This document shows, in pieces, positions 1-10,227 of a stretch of DNA of 17,135 bases. The first letter of the stretch is position 1; the number at the start of each line of letters is the position of its first letter. The notes below the pieces were generated by a model. The model searched no databases. It was not told the origin of the DNA and saw only the letters and a list, made by a program, of their open reading frames with translations. The position numbers were made by a program, and so were the translations under genes. Origin of the DNA: JALHTV01 sp049510055 (GTDB lineage Bacteria > Planctomycetota > Phycisphaerae > SM23-33). Where the stretch lies: positions 1-17,135 of the forward strand of contig JBEKZI010000041.1 in the NCBI GenBank assembly GCA_049510055.1. The letters run 5' to 3'.

Positions 1-1
1 C

Positions 2-3739
<3,738 letters not shown>

Positions 3740-3766
3740 GGCACGACGCGCCCAGGGCCGCGTGAA

Positions 3767-3773
3767 AAGGAAA
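3767..3773 (+). promoter_or_regulatory. Ribosome binding site of the SEC-C mini-protein
   Basis: AAGGAAA ends 7 bases before the ATG at 3781, in the 41-base gap after secA. It supports translation of this short gene. Confidence 0.6.
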
Positions 3774-3780
3774 TTTTGCG

Positions 3781-4011
3781 ATGGCAGACGATCCGATCTT
3801 CAACCGCTTCGCCAAGCGGCAGCGGCAGGATAAACTGGACGAGCTGGCCAAGAAGGCCCGCGGCAAGGACGACGTGGAGGCCGAGGAAAAGCTGGTCAAG
3901 GAGACCGAGAAGGTCAAGCCCATCGAGGCCAAGGGCCAGCCGGGACGCAACGACCCTTGCCCCTGCGGGTCCGGTAAGAAATACAAAAAGTGCTGCGGCG
4001 CACCGAAGTGA
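3781..4011 (+). CDS. Small SEC-C motif protein next to secA
   Basis: This 76-residue protein has a charged N-terminal part (residues 1-50, mostly Lys, Glu, Asp and Ala, probably helical) and a C-terminal SEC-C motif, GRNDPCPCGSGKKYKKCCG, at about 55-73. Those 19 residues are the same as the tail of the neighbouring SecA apart from the residues before GRND. In SecA the motif binds zinc and contacts SecB and the ribosome; in other proteins it is a general zinc-binding tail. The gene starts 41 bases after the secA stop on the same strand with a good ribosome binding site, so the two are probably cotranscribed. I infer a role near the export machinery, such as competing for or extending SEC-C contacts, but nothing in the sequence proves it. 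It has no signal peptide or membrane segment. Confidence 0.85.
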   Translation: MADDPIFNRFAKRQRQDKLDELAKKARGKDDVEAEEKLVKETEKVKPIEAKGQPGRNDPCPCGSGKKYKKCCGAPK

Positions 4012-4041
4012 GACAGGCGTAATTAGGTGAGGGTGGGGGCT

Positions 4042-4072
4042 CCTGTCCCGCCGCACCCCAAGACAGGTTTTT
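4042..4072 (+). terminator. Weak intrinsic terminator candidate after the secA pair
   Basis: CCTGTC (4042-4047) pairs with GACAGG (4062-4067) and is followed directly by five T. The stem is only 6 bp and the loop 14 bases, so this is a modest candidate. If real, it separates secA and the mini-protein from carA. It also argues against the TTG at 4071 as the carA start, because that codon lies in the T-run. Confidence 0.35.
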
Positions 4073-4106
4073 GAAAAAAACGCCACAGGTGCAAGTGAGA
4101 AAAACA

Positions 4107-5309
4107 ATGGCGGAAGGCAAGACATGCAAGCTGGCCCTGGAAGACGGCCTGGTCTTCGTCGGCCTCAGTTTCGGCGCCGAGGGGACCACGCAGGGCGAGG
4201 TGGTGTTCAACACCTCCATGACCGGCTACCAGGAGGCGCTGACGGACCCCTCGTACGTGGGGCAGATCGTCACGATGACCTATCCGCTGATCGGGAACGT
4301 CGGCGTAAACTTAGAGGATATCGAAAGTTACAATCGCCGCGTGCAGGTGGCCGGCTTCGTGGTCAAAGAACTGTCGCCCGTGGTGAGCAATTTCCGCGCC
4401 ACCCAATCGCTGGAGGATTATCTCCGGGCGGCCGGCGTGATGGGCATCAGCGGCGTGGACAGCCGCGCCCTGACCCGCCGCCTGCGGTTGACCGGCGCCA
4501 AGAACGGCGCGATGAGCACGGAGATCCTGGACGACGAGGAGCTGGTCGCCCGCGCCCAGGCCACGCCGCCGATGTTCGGCCTGGACTTGGTCAAGGTCGT
4601 CATCCCCGCGACGGACTACACATGGACGGAGGGCTTCACCAGCCGCTTTGCCCAGGGGCGGCGCGAGCACGGCAAGAAAATCTTTCGCGTCGTGGCCGTG
4701 GACTGCGGGGCGAAGATGAACATCCTGCGCAACCTCGTGGAATCCGGCTGCGACGTCACCGTCGTGCCGGCCACGGCGACGGCGGAGGAAATCCTGGCCC
4801 ACAAGCCCGACGGCGTGTTCGTCTCCAACGGCCCCGGCGACCCCGGCGTGGTGACGTACACCATCGACACGCTGAAAAAGCTCATCGGCCGCGTGCCGAT
4901 CTTCGGCATCTGCCTGGGGCATCAGCTTCTGGGCCTGGCGCTGGGCGCCGAGCGATTCAAGCTGAAGTTCGGCCACCGCGGCGCCAACCAGCCCGTCCGC
5001 AACCAGGCCACCGGCAAGGTGGAGATCACCTCGCAGAACCACGGCTTTTCCATCGACGACAAATCGCTCCAGGCCACCGGGGCGGTCATCACGCACATGA
5101 ATCTCAACGACCATACCGTGGAGGGCTTCACGCATCCCGACAAGGCCCTGTTCTCCGTGCAATATCACCCCGAGGCGTCGCCGGGTCCGCACGACGCCAC
5201 CTACTTGTTCGATTGTTTCCGGGACATGATGGAGACCGGCCGCTCGCCCACGGCCGAGCAGATGCACGCCGCCCAGGAAAAACTCGCCAAGGCGGGGCAG
5301 AAGGCGTAG
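4107..5309 (+). CDS. carA: Carbamoyl-phosphate synthase small (glutaminase) subunit
   Basis: CarA hydrolyses glutamine and passes ammonia to CarB to make carbamoyl phosphate for pyrimidine and arginine synthesis. From the ATG at 4107 the protein has 400 residues, the usual length. The N-terminal CPSase domain shows LALEDGLVF, GEVVFNTSMTGYQE and the DPSY/GQIV region. The class I glutamine amidotransferase domain has SNGPGDP (about 240-246), the nucleophile Cys269 in GICLGHQLLG, and the His354/Glu356 pair in YHPEASPGPHD. An upstream in-frame TTG at 4071 would add 12 residues but has no family similarity and lies in a probable terminator, so I prefer 4107; its Shine-Dalgarno (GTGAG) is weak. carB does not follow, so the two subunits are encoded apart unless carB lies outside the window. 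Confidence 0.96.
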   Translation: MAEGKTCKLALEDGLVFVGLSFGAEGTTQGEVVFNTSMTGYQEALTDPSYVGQIVTMTYPLIGNVGVNLEDIESYNRRVQVAGFVVKELSPVVSNFRATQSLEDYLRAAGVMGISGVDSRALTRRLRLTGAKNGAMSTEILDDEELVARAQATPPMFGLDLVKVVIPATDYTWTEGFTSRFAQGRREHGKKIFRVVAVDCGAKMNILRNLVESGCDVTVVPATATAEEILAHKPDGVFVSNGPGDPGVVTYTIDTLKKLIGRVPIFGICLGHQLLGLALGAERFKLKFGHRGANQPVRNQATGKVEITSQNHGFSIDDKSLQATGAVITHMNLNDHTVEGFTHPDKALFSVQYHPEASPGPHDATYLFDCFRDMMETGRSPTAEQMHAAQEKLAKAGQKA

Positions 5310-5310
5310 A

Positions 5311-5370
5311 GACTGTTAGACATTTAGGCTATTCGACTGTTAGGCAGAAAAACCAAACAGTCGAACAGTC
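5311..5370. repeat. Nested GACTGTT/AACAGTC inverted repeats
   Basis: GACTGTT occurs at 5311-5317 and 5335-5341, and its complement AACAGTC at 5356-5362 and 5364-5370. The inner pair extends to a perfect 10-bp stem (5332-5341 with 5356-5365, loop 14). It sits between carA and the coiled-coil gene. There is no T-run, so a terminator is uncertain; it could be a protein-binding site or a degenerate repeat. Confidence 0.6.
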
Positions 5371-5412
5371 AAAAGGTCAAAAAGCCGGGGTTGAAGACGT
5401 AAGGAGAAAGCC

Positions 5413-5898
5413 ATGAAGAGCAATTATGGTATTCGCTGGGCCGTGGGCCTGGCCATTCTTGCGGCGGTCGCGTGGGCGGGGCTGCGAACCTGCCTACCGG
5501 GCAGGCAGGTCGCTTCCGCGGCAAATGCCACGTGGGCACAACAGGACAACTCCGCCGCGACCATCCAGTCGCTGCGGCAGCAGGTCGGCAACCTGCAACA
5601 GCAGATCCGAAATCTCCAGGCCGAAAACAAGACGCTGAAGGACAAGCTCGCCAAGGCTGAAAAAGACCGCGACGCGGCCCAGGCCACGACCCAGCCCTCT
5701 CCGACGAGCCAACCCCAGCAGAGCGTCGACGCTCTGACCAAGCAGAACCAGGCCCTCAGCCAGCAGGTCCAGACGCTTCGGGCCACCGTGGATAATTTTA
5801 GAAAAGAAAACGCGCGCCTGAAGGGCTTGGTGGGCCAGTCCACAAGCCGGCCGACAACCCAGCCGACAAACCAACCGACAAGCCTGCCTGCCCTGTAG
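5413..5898 (+). CDS. Exported or membrane-anchored coiled-coil protein
   Basis: I do not recognise a family. The 161-residue product starts at an ATG preceded by AAGGAG (5401-5406, spacing 6). Residues 9-24 are hydrophobic after a short basic N-terminus, which fits a signal peptide or anchor; ASAANA (34-39) offers AxA-type cleavage sites. Two coiled-coil stretches follow: residues 51-88 with heptad-like I51, L54, V58, L61, I65, L68, L75 and L79, and about 108-142. A Q/T/P-rich linker (91-103) separates them, and the C-terminus is a PTTQ/PTNQ/PTSL tandem. Residues 26-33 are encoded by a palindromic repeat, and the TAG stop lies in an inverted copy of it. The layout resembles periplasmic YbgF-like or spacer proteins, but I cannot assign a function. 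Confidence 0.75.
   Translation: MKSNYGIRWAVGLAILAAVAWAGLRTCLPGRQVASAANATWAQQDNSAATIQSLRQQVGNLQQQIRNLQAENKTLKDKLAKAEKDRDAAQATTQPSPTSQPQQSVDALTKQNQALSQQVQTLRATVDNFRKENARLKGLVGQSTSRPTTQPTNQPTSLPAL
5488..5510. repeat. 23-bp palindromic repeat, copy 1
   Basis: The outer arms ACCTGCC (5488-5494) and GGCAGGT (5504-5510) are perfect inverted repeats. The element is read in frame and gives TCLPGRQV just after the hydrophobic segment of the coiled-coil protein. The reverse complement of positions 5882-5904 matches it at 20 of 23 positions. It looks like a mobile or dispersed palindromic element. Confidence 0.65.
5851..5886 (+). repeat. Three tandem 12-base repeats
   Basis: CCGACAA recurs at 5851, 5863 and 5875 with an exact 12-base period. 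It is in frame and encodes PTTQ, PTNQ and PTSL at the end of the coiled-coil protein. The period keeps the frame, so copy number can change without breaking the gene. Confidence 0.7.
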
Positions 5899-5904
5899 GC
5901 GGGT
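5882..5904. repeat. 23-bp palindromic repeat, copy 2 (inverted)
   Basis: This is the inverted copy of the element at 5488-5510, with three mismatches. Its internal TAG (5896-5898) is the stop codon of the coiled-coil gene, so the present C-terminus was probably set by the repeat. Confidence 0.6.
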
Positions 5905-5968
5905 GGCATGGCCACACGGAGCGCGGCCAGGGGAAGACCGCCTCAGGGGAAGAATTGCGCCCTCGATT

Positions 5969-6556
5969 TTATGTGGTGGAGACAACTTTAATTCGCGCGA
6001 TGGAGGCGCCGTTGAAAAATATCTCCACATCCGTGTAATTCGCGCTACCGGCTTTTTCGTATTTCGCGGGCACCCATGTCATCTCCTGCGGCCACGGTCC
6101 GGGCTTTTGAGTCAGATTCAGGTCCATCAGCAGGATGGCCGGATTGATGCCTTGGGGTTGGCTGACGCTCAATTGCGCTTCGATTCCAGGATTGCCCACC
6201 TGGACTTCTCCGGTGACGCGGAACTTTGCGGGCGACGGCGGCATGGAATCAATCTGAGCGTACCAATTCCGCGTGGCCGGGGGCGGCGTTTTGGGCGCCG
6301 CTGTCCCTGTTTTGGCCTCGGCCTGGAGCAGCGGCTGAACCTGTTGGTATTCCAACCCCTTGGGGCCGGCATCGCCGATCACGGTGACCTTCTGGCACAT
6401 AAACTTTTCTAGGGCAGGATCCTTTTCCCATGGCTGGACCTTCTTGATGATGGACAGCTCCTTATAGTCCCACTGCTGGAGGTAGTAGGCCGGGCCCTCG
6501 GATTTGGTACCGATGGATTGTAGCTTATTGAAGAGATAACCATTGAATCGTGCCAT
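5969..6556 (-). CDS. Hypothetical protein, 195 residues
   Basis: I do not recognise a family. The start at 6556 is chosen because AGGAG lies 8 bases upstream (6565-6569 on this strand); a longer reading from 6613 lacks this support. The product has no signal peptide or membrane segment. Its first half is mixed charged (KKVQPWEKDPALEKFMCQKVTV). A proline/alanine linker (about residues 84-94) follows. The C-terminal half alternates hydrophobic and polar residues (FRVTGEVQVGNPGIEAQLSV, then YTDVEIFFNGASIARIKVV), suggesting a beta-sandwich. It lies downstream of the secreted two-domain gene on the same strand, but the 231-base gap suggests its own promoter. Confidence 0.7.
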   Translation of the reverse strand: MARFNGYLFNKLQSIGTKSEGPAYYLQQWDYKELSIIKKVQPWEKDPALEKFMCQKVTVIGDAGPKGLEYQQVQPLLQAEAKTGTAAPKTPPPATRNWYAQIDSMPPSPAKFRVTGEVQVGNPGIEAQLSVSQPQGINPAILLMDLNLTQKPGPWPQEMTWVPAKYEKAGSANYTDVEIFFNGASIARIKVVSTT

Positions 6557-6703
6557 GGCTCGCACTCCTACGTTGCGCCCAGGTCCGATCGGCGCGAGGC
6601 TGCGTTTCCACATGCGGAGTGCCTAGAAAGGTGACGGGCGCGCCGAGAGGTGGGCTAGCTGTAAAGAATCCACCCATAACACCCCGCGATGTCCTGTCAG
6701 GAC

Positions 6704-6731
6704 AGCCTAGGGACCTGCGGGATGAAGTCAA
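6704..6731 (-). promoter_or_regulatory. Possible promoter for the 195-residue gene
   Basis: On the minus strand TTGACT (6726-6731) and TAGGCT (6704-6709) are separated by 16 bases. The -35 is good and the -10 poor. It overlaps one side of a small palindrome, TGTCCT/AGGACA at 6690-6704, which could be an operator or chance. Confidence 0.25.
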
Positions 6732-6787
6732 GCACGAAATACGAGGCTCATGGATTGTCTTCTCAGTCTTGTAGGGTGGGAAACTTG

Positions 6788-8143
6788 CTAATGGCCCACG
6801 TTGGGCGTGCGTGCGGGTTCTTCGGGTAGAGGGGTTTGTTGGCGCGGGTCGGCGTAGAGTTGGACGTTGTCGAAGAGGTATTCCCCCGGCGGCCAGTAGG
6901 CGAAGACTTGAATCTGGAGCCATTGCACGTCGGCGGGCAGGCCGCCGCGCGGCGGGAAGGGGGCGGCCACGTGCGTCCAATCGCCGCCGGAGTTGCGGCA
7001 GGCCAGATACCAGCGGTACACCTCGCGGCGGTAGCGGTCCGGATGCGCCTTGGCGTCGGCGGCGACGAGCTCTTTTCGCTGCTTTTCCGGCAGGGCGGCG
7101 AAGGCCTGCGGCGTCAGGTTCCGCTCCACCAGCGACCGCTCCGGCAGGCCCTCGGCTGAACTGCTCATGTCGCGGAAGCCCTTGACGAAAATTTTCGGGA
7201 AGGCGTTGCCGGTCGGTTGGCATTTCACGTCGGCCGTCAGCCAGTACCGCCGGCCCGGTGAGGCCTTGATCCAATCGCTGTCGAAGTGCACGCCCTCCAG
7301 GCCGCCCACGGAGCCGTAGCCGGTGTCGGTGGGGATTCGCGGCGGCCGGTTTGGGTCGGCCTGGCCGAACATGAGCTTGCGGCGATACTCCAGCCACGGG
7401 TCGCGGGCCAGGTCTGTGCGGATTTTCAATACATGACCATGCCCGTCTTGCTCGGTTGTCAAGAACGTGCTGACGTTGTCTGGGGCATCCCAGCCGAAGG
7501 AACCCGCACTCTGCCTACCAAATTTTTTGTCGTTCAAGGCATCCCGGCCGCCGGGGCCTTGTTCGAAGTCTCCGTTGACGTTCAGGGGTTTGCCGAAGTT
7601 ATTCGGCTCGGCCTCGTCGCCGTACTGCGGCGGGGTCCACTCGGCCTGGCCCCAGAGGGCCTCGGCGATCTGCCGGGCGATTTCGCCGCGGGCCCGTTCG
7701 GTGTCGTCGGAGAAGTTTTTTGTCCACTCCCGCGGGGCGGCCGGGTCGCGCAGGTCCATGCAATGGACGACGGCTGAGACGGATGGGCCCGTCTTGTTGA
7801 CCGTGCCCCACAGGGCGACGTTGACGGCTAGTTTGGACATCAGGGCCTGGACGTCGTTGGCGTCGGCGGTCCATGTCGGGGCGGGAAACTGTCGCGTGGT
7901 GGGGGCGTCCACGACCTGGCAGCCGCCGTGCCGCGCCAAGCGCAAGCGGAGGCTGTCGGCCAGCTCCGCACCGGCGGTGTCGCGTTCGCCAGTGGCGGCA
8001 AAGTCGAACACGACCACGAAGGCGCTCGTCACCGGCTGGCTCGCCGCGGGCTTGTCCGTCGCGGCCGGGGCCGGCCCGATGGCCCAGTACGCTCCGGCGG
8101 CCAGGGCTACCCCAGCGATCCATGTCCACGTGCGAGCACGCAT
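6788..8143 (-). CDS. Secreted two-domain protein (TolB/FlgO-like N-terminus, jelly-roll-like C-terminus)
   Basis: The 451-residue product has a hydrophobic N-terminal segment (residues 7-27) that fits a signal peptide or anchor. Residues about 40-170 (AFVVVFDFAATG, LADSLRLRLARHGGCQVVD, ALWGTVNKTG) resemble the periplasmic domains that start TolB- or FlgO-type proteins: a beta strand, then a helix ending in RLAR and VVD. From about 185 the phrase NVNGDFEQG, then GRRYWLTADVK and YLFDNVQLY near the end, resembles a carbohydrate-binding jelly roll. AGAGGTA (8147-8153 on the plus strand as its complement) is the ribosome binding site and overlaps the stop of the upstream glycosyltransferase, so the genes are translationally coupled. 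A role in envelope or polysaccharide handling is inferred; I see no catalytic motif. Confidence 0.75.
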   Translation of the reverse strand: MRARTWTWIAGVALAAGAYWAIGPAPAATDKPAASQPVTSAFVVVFDFAATGERDTAGAELADSLRLRLARHGGCQVVDAPTTRQFPAPTWTADANDVQALMSKLAVNVALWGTVNKTGPSVSAVVHCMDLRDPAAPREWTKNFSDDTERARGEIARQIAEALWGQAEWTPPQYGDEAEPNNFGKPLNVNGDFEQGPGGRDALNDKKFGRQSAGSFGWDAPDNVSTFLTTEQDGHGHVLKIRTDLARDPWLEYRRKLMFGQADPNRPPRIPTDTGYGSVGGLEGVHFDSDWIKASPGRRYWLTADVKCQPTGNAFPKIFVKGFRDMSSSAEGLPERSLVERNLTPQAFAALPEKQRKELVAADAKAHPDRYRREVYRWYLACRNSGGDWTHVAAPFPPRGGLPADVQWLQIQVFAYWPPGEYLFDNVQLYADPRQQTPLPEEPARTPNVGH

Positions 8144-8146
8144 TGC

Positions 8147-8153
8147 TACCTCT
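8147..8153 (-). promoter_or_regulatory. Ribosome binding site overlapping an upstream stop codon
   Basis: On the minus strand AGAGGTA lies 3 bases before the ATG at 8143 and shares bases with the TAG stop (8152-8154) of the glycosyltransferase. This is typical of translational coupling. Confidence 0.55.
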
Positions 8154-9747
8154 ATCGGTCCGGCGGGGGGCTCACGGGCGCCAACTCCACCAATCTGTAT
8201 TCTCCCACCGTCCGAACATCGTACCGAAACAGTACTTTGGGTGATCGGGCGGCTACGGGACGCATCGACGGCTCATCGAGCAGCGACGCCTGAATGACCA
8301 GATACCGCACGCGGCCGTCGATCTCTTCAGGGCGCATGAGATATTTCAGCGGCTGGCGCACGTAGAGCATGACCTTCTGTTTCATTGGCCTATAGGCGTA
8401 TATCGTTTGCCCTGGCGGCACGGCCTGGCTGATGGCCTGGCCGGTAGGGCGGTATAGTTCGTGGGCCAGACCGTAGGGTATCGTGAACGTGTAGTACTGC
8501 AAGATGACTATCGCGGTCACTATCCCGGTGGCCAGGCTGAGGGGGATCGGACCCAGCAGCCTCCGGCGGTACTGGAACAGCATGCCGGCCGTGGCCAGCG
8601 TCGCCGCGAACATGAGCCAGGCGGCCGGGGCATGAGAGGCCAGGACCAAGCCCACGGCCACCGAAGCGCATGACAAAGCCGCGATGGTCAGAACCGCGAT
8701 CTTCCAGGGTCGTTGGGGGCGGGGGGACGGCTCTTGAAGCGATAGCACCCAACCGAGGAGCATACCCGCAAGCGGGAAGCACGGGAGGGCATAGCGGGGT
8801 AATGTGGCGGGCATGGCCTCGATCAGCACAAAGCCGATCGCCAGCGAGAGTCGGCAACCCTTGAACAGCGGCAGATCATGCGCCGGTACCTTCGATGTGA
8901 ACCGCTTCATCCACAGCAGCGGCACAAAGGCAAGCCAGGGCATGAGTTCTCCCAGCGTCTTCAGCACGTTGAAGACCCAGATCGTGTGGTGTTCTTCGTC
9001 CGGCGCGAAACGAACGAGCCATTGCATCAGCCACGTGTGGGTCATCTTGCTGGAGGCCGACGACCGTATCATGGCCAGATACACCCAGCCCAGGCACAGA
9101 AACAGGATGACGGCAATGCCAACGAAATGCTGAAGGGTGAAAAGTTCCTTGAGCCTACGGGCGTAAGCCATCACGCAGATCACGGTACAGTAGAACAGGA
9201 CGCCCAGGATCGGACCTTTGATGAGGGCGCCGTAGGCCAAAAGCACCGCCGGCACGAGCCACAGCAACCATCGCGAGCCGTTGCGAGACCAGACGTTGAG
9301 CCACCAAAGGGTAGCCATCGCCGTCAGGCATACGTAGGAGGCCTCGATGTAGGCGTGTCGCCCGTTGCATGCCAGGCCGATGGCCGTCAAGAAGACGACG
9401 GCGGCGATCAACCGACCGGGAAGGCCAAGCCATGGGCCGCGCGTCCAAATGAGCATGGACGCGAACGCGAGCATCATCAGCACCGAGGGCAGTCTTGCGG
9501 TCAGTTCCGACCGGACGCCGGTCACCGCGAACGACGCCGCAAAGAGCCAATTGATTCCGGGGGGCTTGTTGTAGTAGTCCTCCCCCCCGTACGGCGGTAC
9601 GATCCATCGGCCGTTCTGGAGCATTTCGACGGCCGGGATCACTCGCCCGCCCTCCTGGCCGTCCAACTCCGGCGTCCCCAGGCCCGGGAGATACAGGGCA
9701 GCCCACAAAAGTGCCACGAATGCAAATGCTTTGGGACGCGTGATCAC
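8152..9747 (-). CDS. ArnT/PMT-family membrane glycosyltransferase
   Basis: This 531-residue membrane protein has about eleven hydrophobic segments and a soluble C-terminal part, as in the GT-C fold that transfers sugars from polyprenyl-phosphate donors on the outer face of the membrane. The first periplasmic loop has the family pattern: an acidic residue pair region (LDGQEGGRVIPAVEML, about 28-43), then NGRWIVPPYGGEDYYNKPPGINW (45-67) and TARLPSVL (83-90). The usual Asp-Glu before the arginine reads Gln-Glu here, so the catalytic acid may be displaced. It starts at a GTG (9745-9747) with GAGGTG 8 bases upstream. It is the first gene of a two-gene unit with the secreted protein. The sugar and acceptor cannot be told from sequence. 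Confidence 0.85.
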   Translation of the reverse strand: MITRPKAFAFVALLWAALYLPGLGTPELDGQEGGRVIPAVEMLQNGRWIVPPYGGEDYYNKPPGINWLFAASFAVTGVRSELTARLPSVLMMLAFASMLIWTRGPWLGLPGRLIAAVVFLTAIGLACNGRHAYIEASYVCLTAMATLWWLNVWSRNGSRWLLWLVPAVLLAYGALIKGPILGVLFYCTVICVMAYARRLKELFTLQHFVGIAVILFLCLGWVYLAMIRSSASSKMTHTWLMQWLVRFAPDEEHHTIWVFNVLKTLGELMPWLAFVPLLWMKRFTSKVPAHDLPLFKGCRLSLAIGFVLIEAMPATLPRYALPCFPLAGMLLGWVLSLQEPSPRPQRPWKIAVLTIAALSCASVAVGLVLASHAPAAWLMFAATLATAGMLFQYRRRLLGPIPLSLATGIVTAIVILQYYTFTIPYGLAHELYRPTGQAISQAVPPGQTIYAYRPMKQKVMLYVRQPLKYLMRPEEIDGRVRYLVIQASLLDEPSMRPVAARSPKVLFRYDVRTVGEYRLVELAPVSPPPDR

Positions 9748-9755
9748 TATTCAAG

Positions 9756-9761
9756 CACCTC
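9756..9761 (-). promoter_or_regulatory. Ribosome binding site fixing the GTG start of the glycosyltransferase
   Basis: GAGGTG on the minus strand ends 8 bases before the GTG at 9747. No in-frame ATG fits the N-terminal membrane segment as well. Confidence 0.6.
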
Positions 9762-9781
9762 AAGAGCAGGTTTCAGCCGCC

Positions 9782-9811
9782 TATCAATGACTGGCACAGG
9801 CCGTCTGTCAA
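9782..9811 (-). promoter_or_regulatory. Promoter candidate of the glycosyltransferase unit
   Basis: On the minus strand a perfect TTGACA (9806-9811) is followed after 17-18 bases by ATTGAT/TTGATA (9782-9788). Transcription would begin about 30 bases before the GTG start. Confidence 0.4.
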
Positions 9812-9911
9812 GGGGCATTGCCGTCTAGGCATGGCCGGCATGGAAGTGAAGCGATTGGCCCACTTGGCGGGACTGGCGGCGCCGCGGCGAGGGACATAGA
9901 ATCATACGAAA

Positions 9912-10104
9912 ATGTCACCCAACCGCCAGATTCATACCGTTTTTCTGACGGGCGCCAGCGCCGGGATCGGATTGGCGACGGCCCGAGCGCTGGCGGCTGG
10001 CGGTTATGAGGTGTGGGGCCCGGTGGGTCCCGTTGCTGGGCCGGCTTCTGCCTCGGGCGGTGGTGGAGTGGGGGCAGCGGCGACTCTACCGGCTGAAAGC
10101 GTGA
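9912..10104 (+). pseudogene. Collapsed short-chain dehydrogenase (N- and C-terminal pieces)
   Basis: From the ATG at 9912 the first 36 codons read as the start of an SDR: HTVFLTGASAGIGLATARAL (the TGxxxGIG NAD(P)-binding motif) and GGYEVWG at the end of the second strand. The frame then turns into Gly/Ala/Pro-rich sequence. One base over, from 10021, 27 codons read RWVPLLGRLLPRAVVEWGQR and onward to LKA with a stop at 10102-10104, which resembles the C-terminal end of many SDRs. An SDR is about 250 residues, so roughly 190 codons seem deleted, with a frame change at the joint. The catalytic YxxxK is absent. It lies 123 bases before the alpha-oxoamine synthase. The C-terminal match is by eye only. 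Confidence 0.55.
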
Positions 10105-10213
10105 GGGGCGCCTTGGTTTGGCGCGAAATGCATCCTGCAAGCCGCAGGCAGCAGCCGATTGTATTGAAGCGGCATTGGCACTAAACTGTCGCGATATTTG
10201 TCCTCATACGATT

Positions 10214-10218
10214 GGGAG
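10214..10218 (+). promoter_or_regulatory. Ribosome binding site supporting a GTG start
   Basis: GGGAG lies 9 bases before the GTG at 10228. The TTG at 10198, which would add ten residues, has no such site. Confidence 0.45.
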
Positions 10219-10227
10219 ACCGCATCA

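Noticed and set aside
4071..4106. TTG start adding 12 residues to CarA
   Set aside because: The added residues do not match the family and the TTG overlaps the T-run of a terminator candidate.
4311..5267. A 318-codon minus-strand frame opposite carA
   Set aside because: Composition follows the complement of carA; no motif or ribosome binding site.
8878..9828. A 316-codon plus-strand frame opposite the membrane glycosyltransferase
   Set aside because: Very rich in Arg, Gln, His and Gly with no fold signature; the opposite strand encodes a clear polytopic protein.
10113..10132. A sigma-54-like TGGCGC and TGCAT box before the synthase
   Set aside because: The GG-to-GC spacing is 8, not 10, and the second box lacks TTGC.
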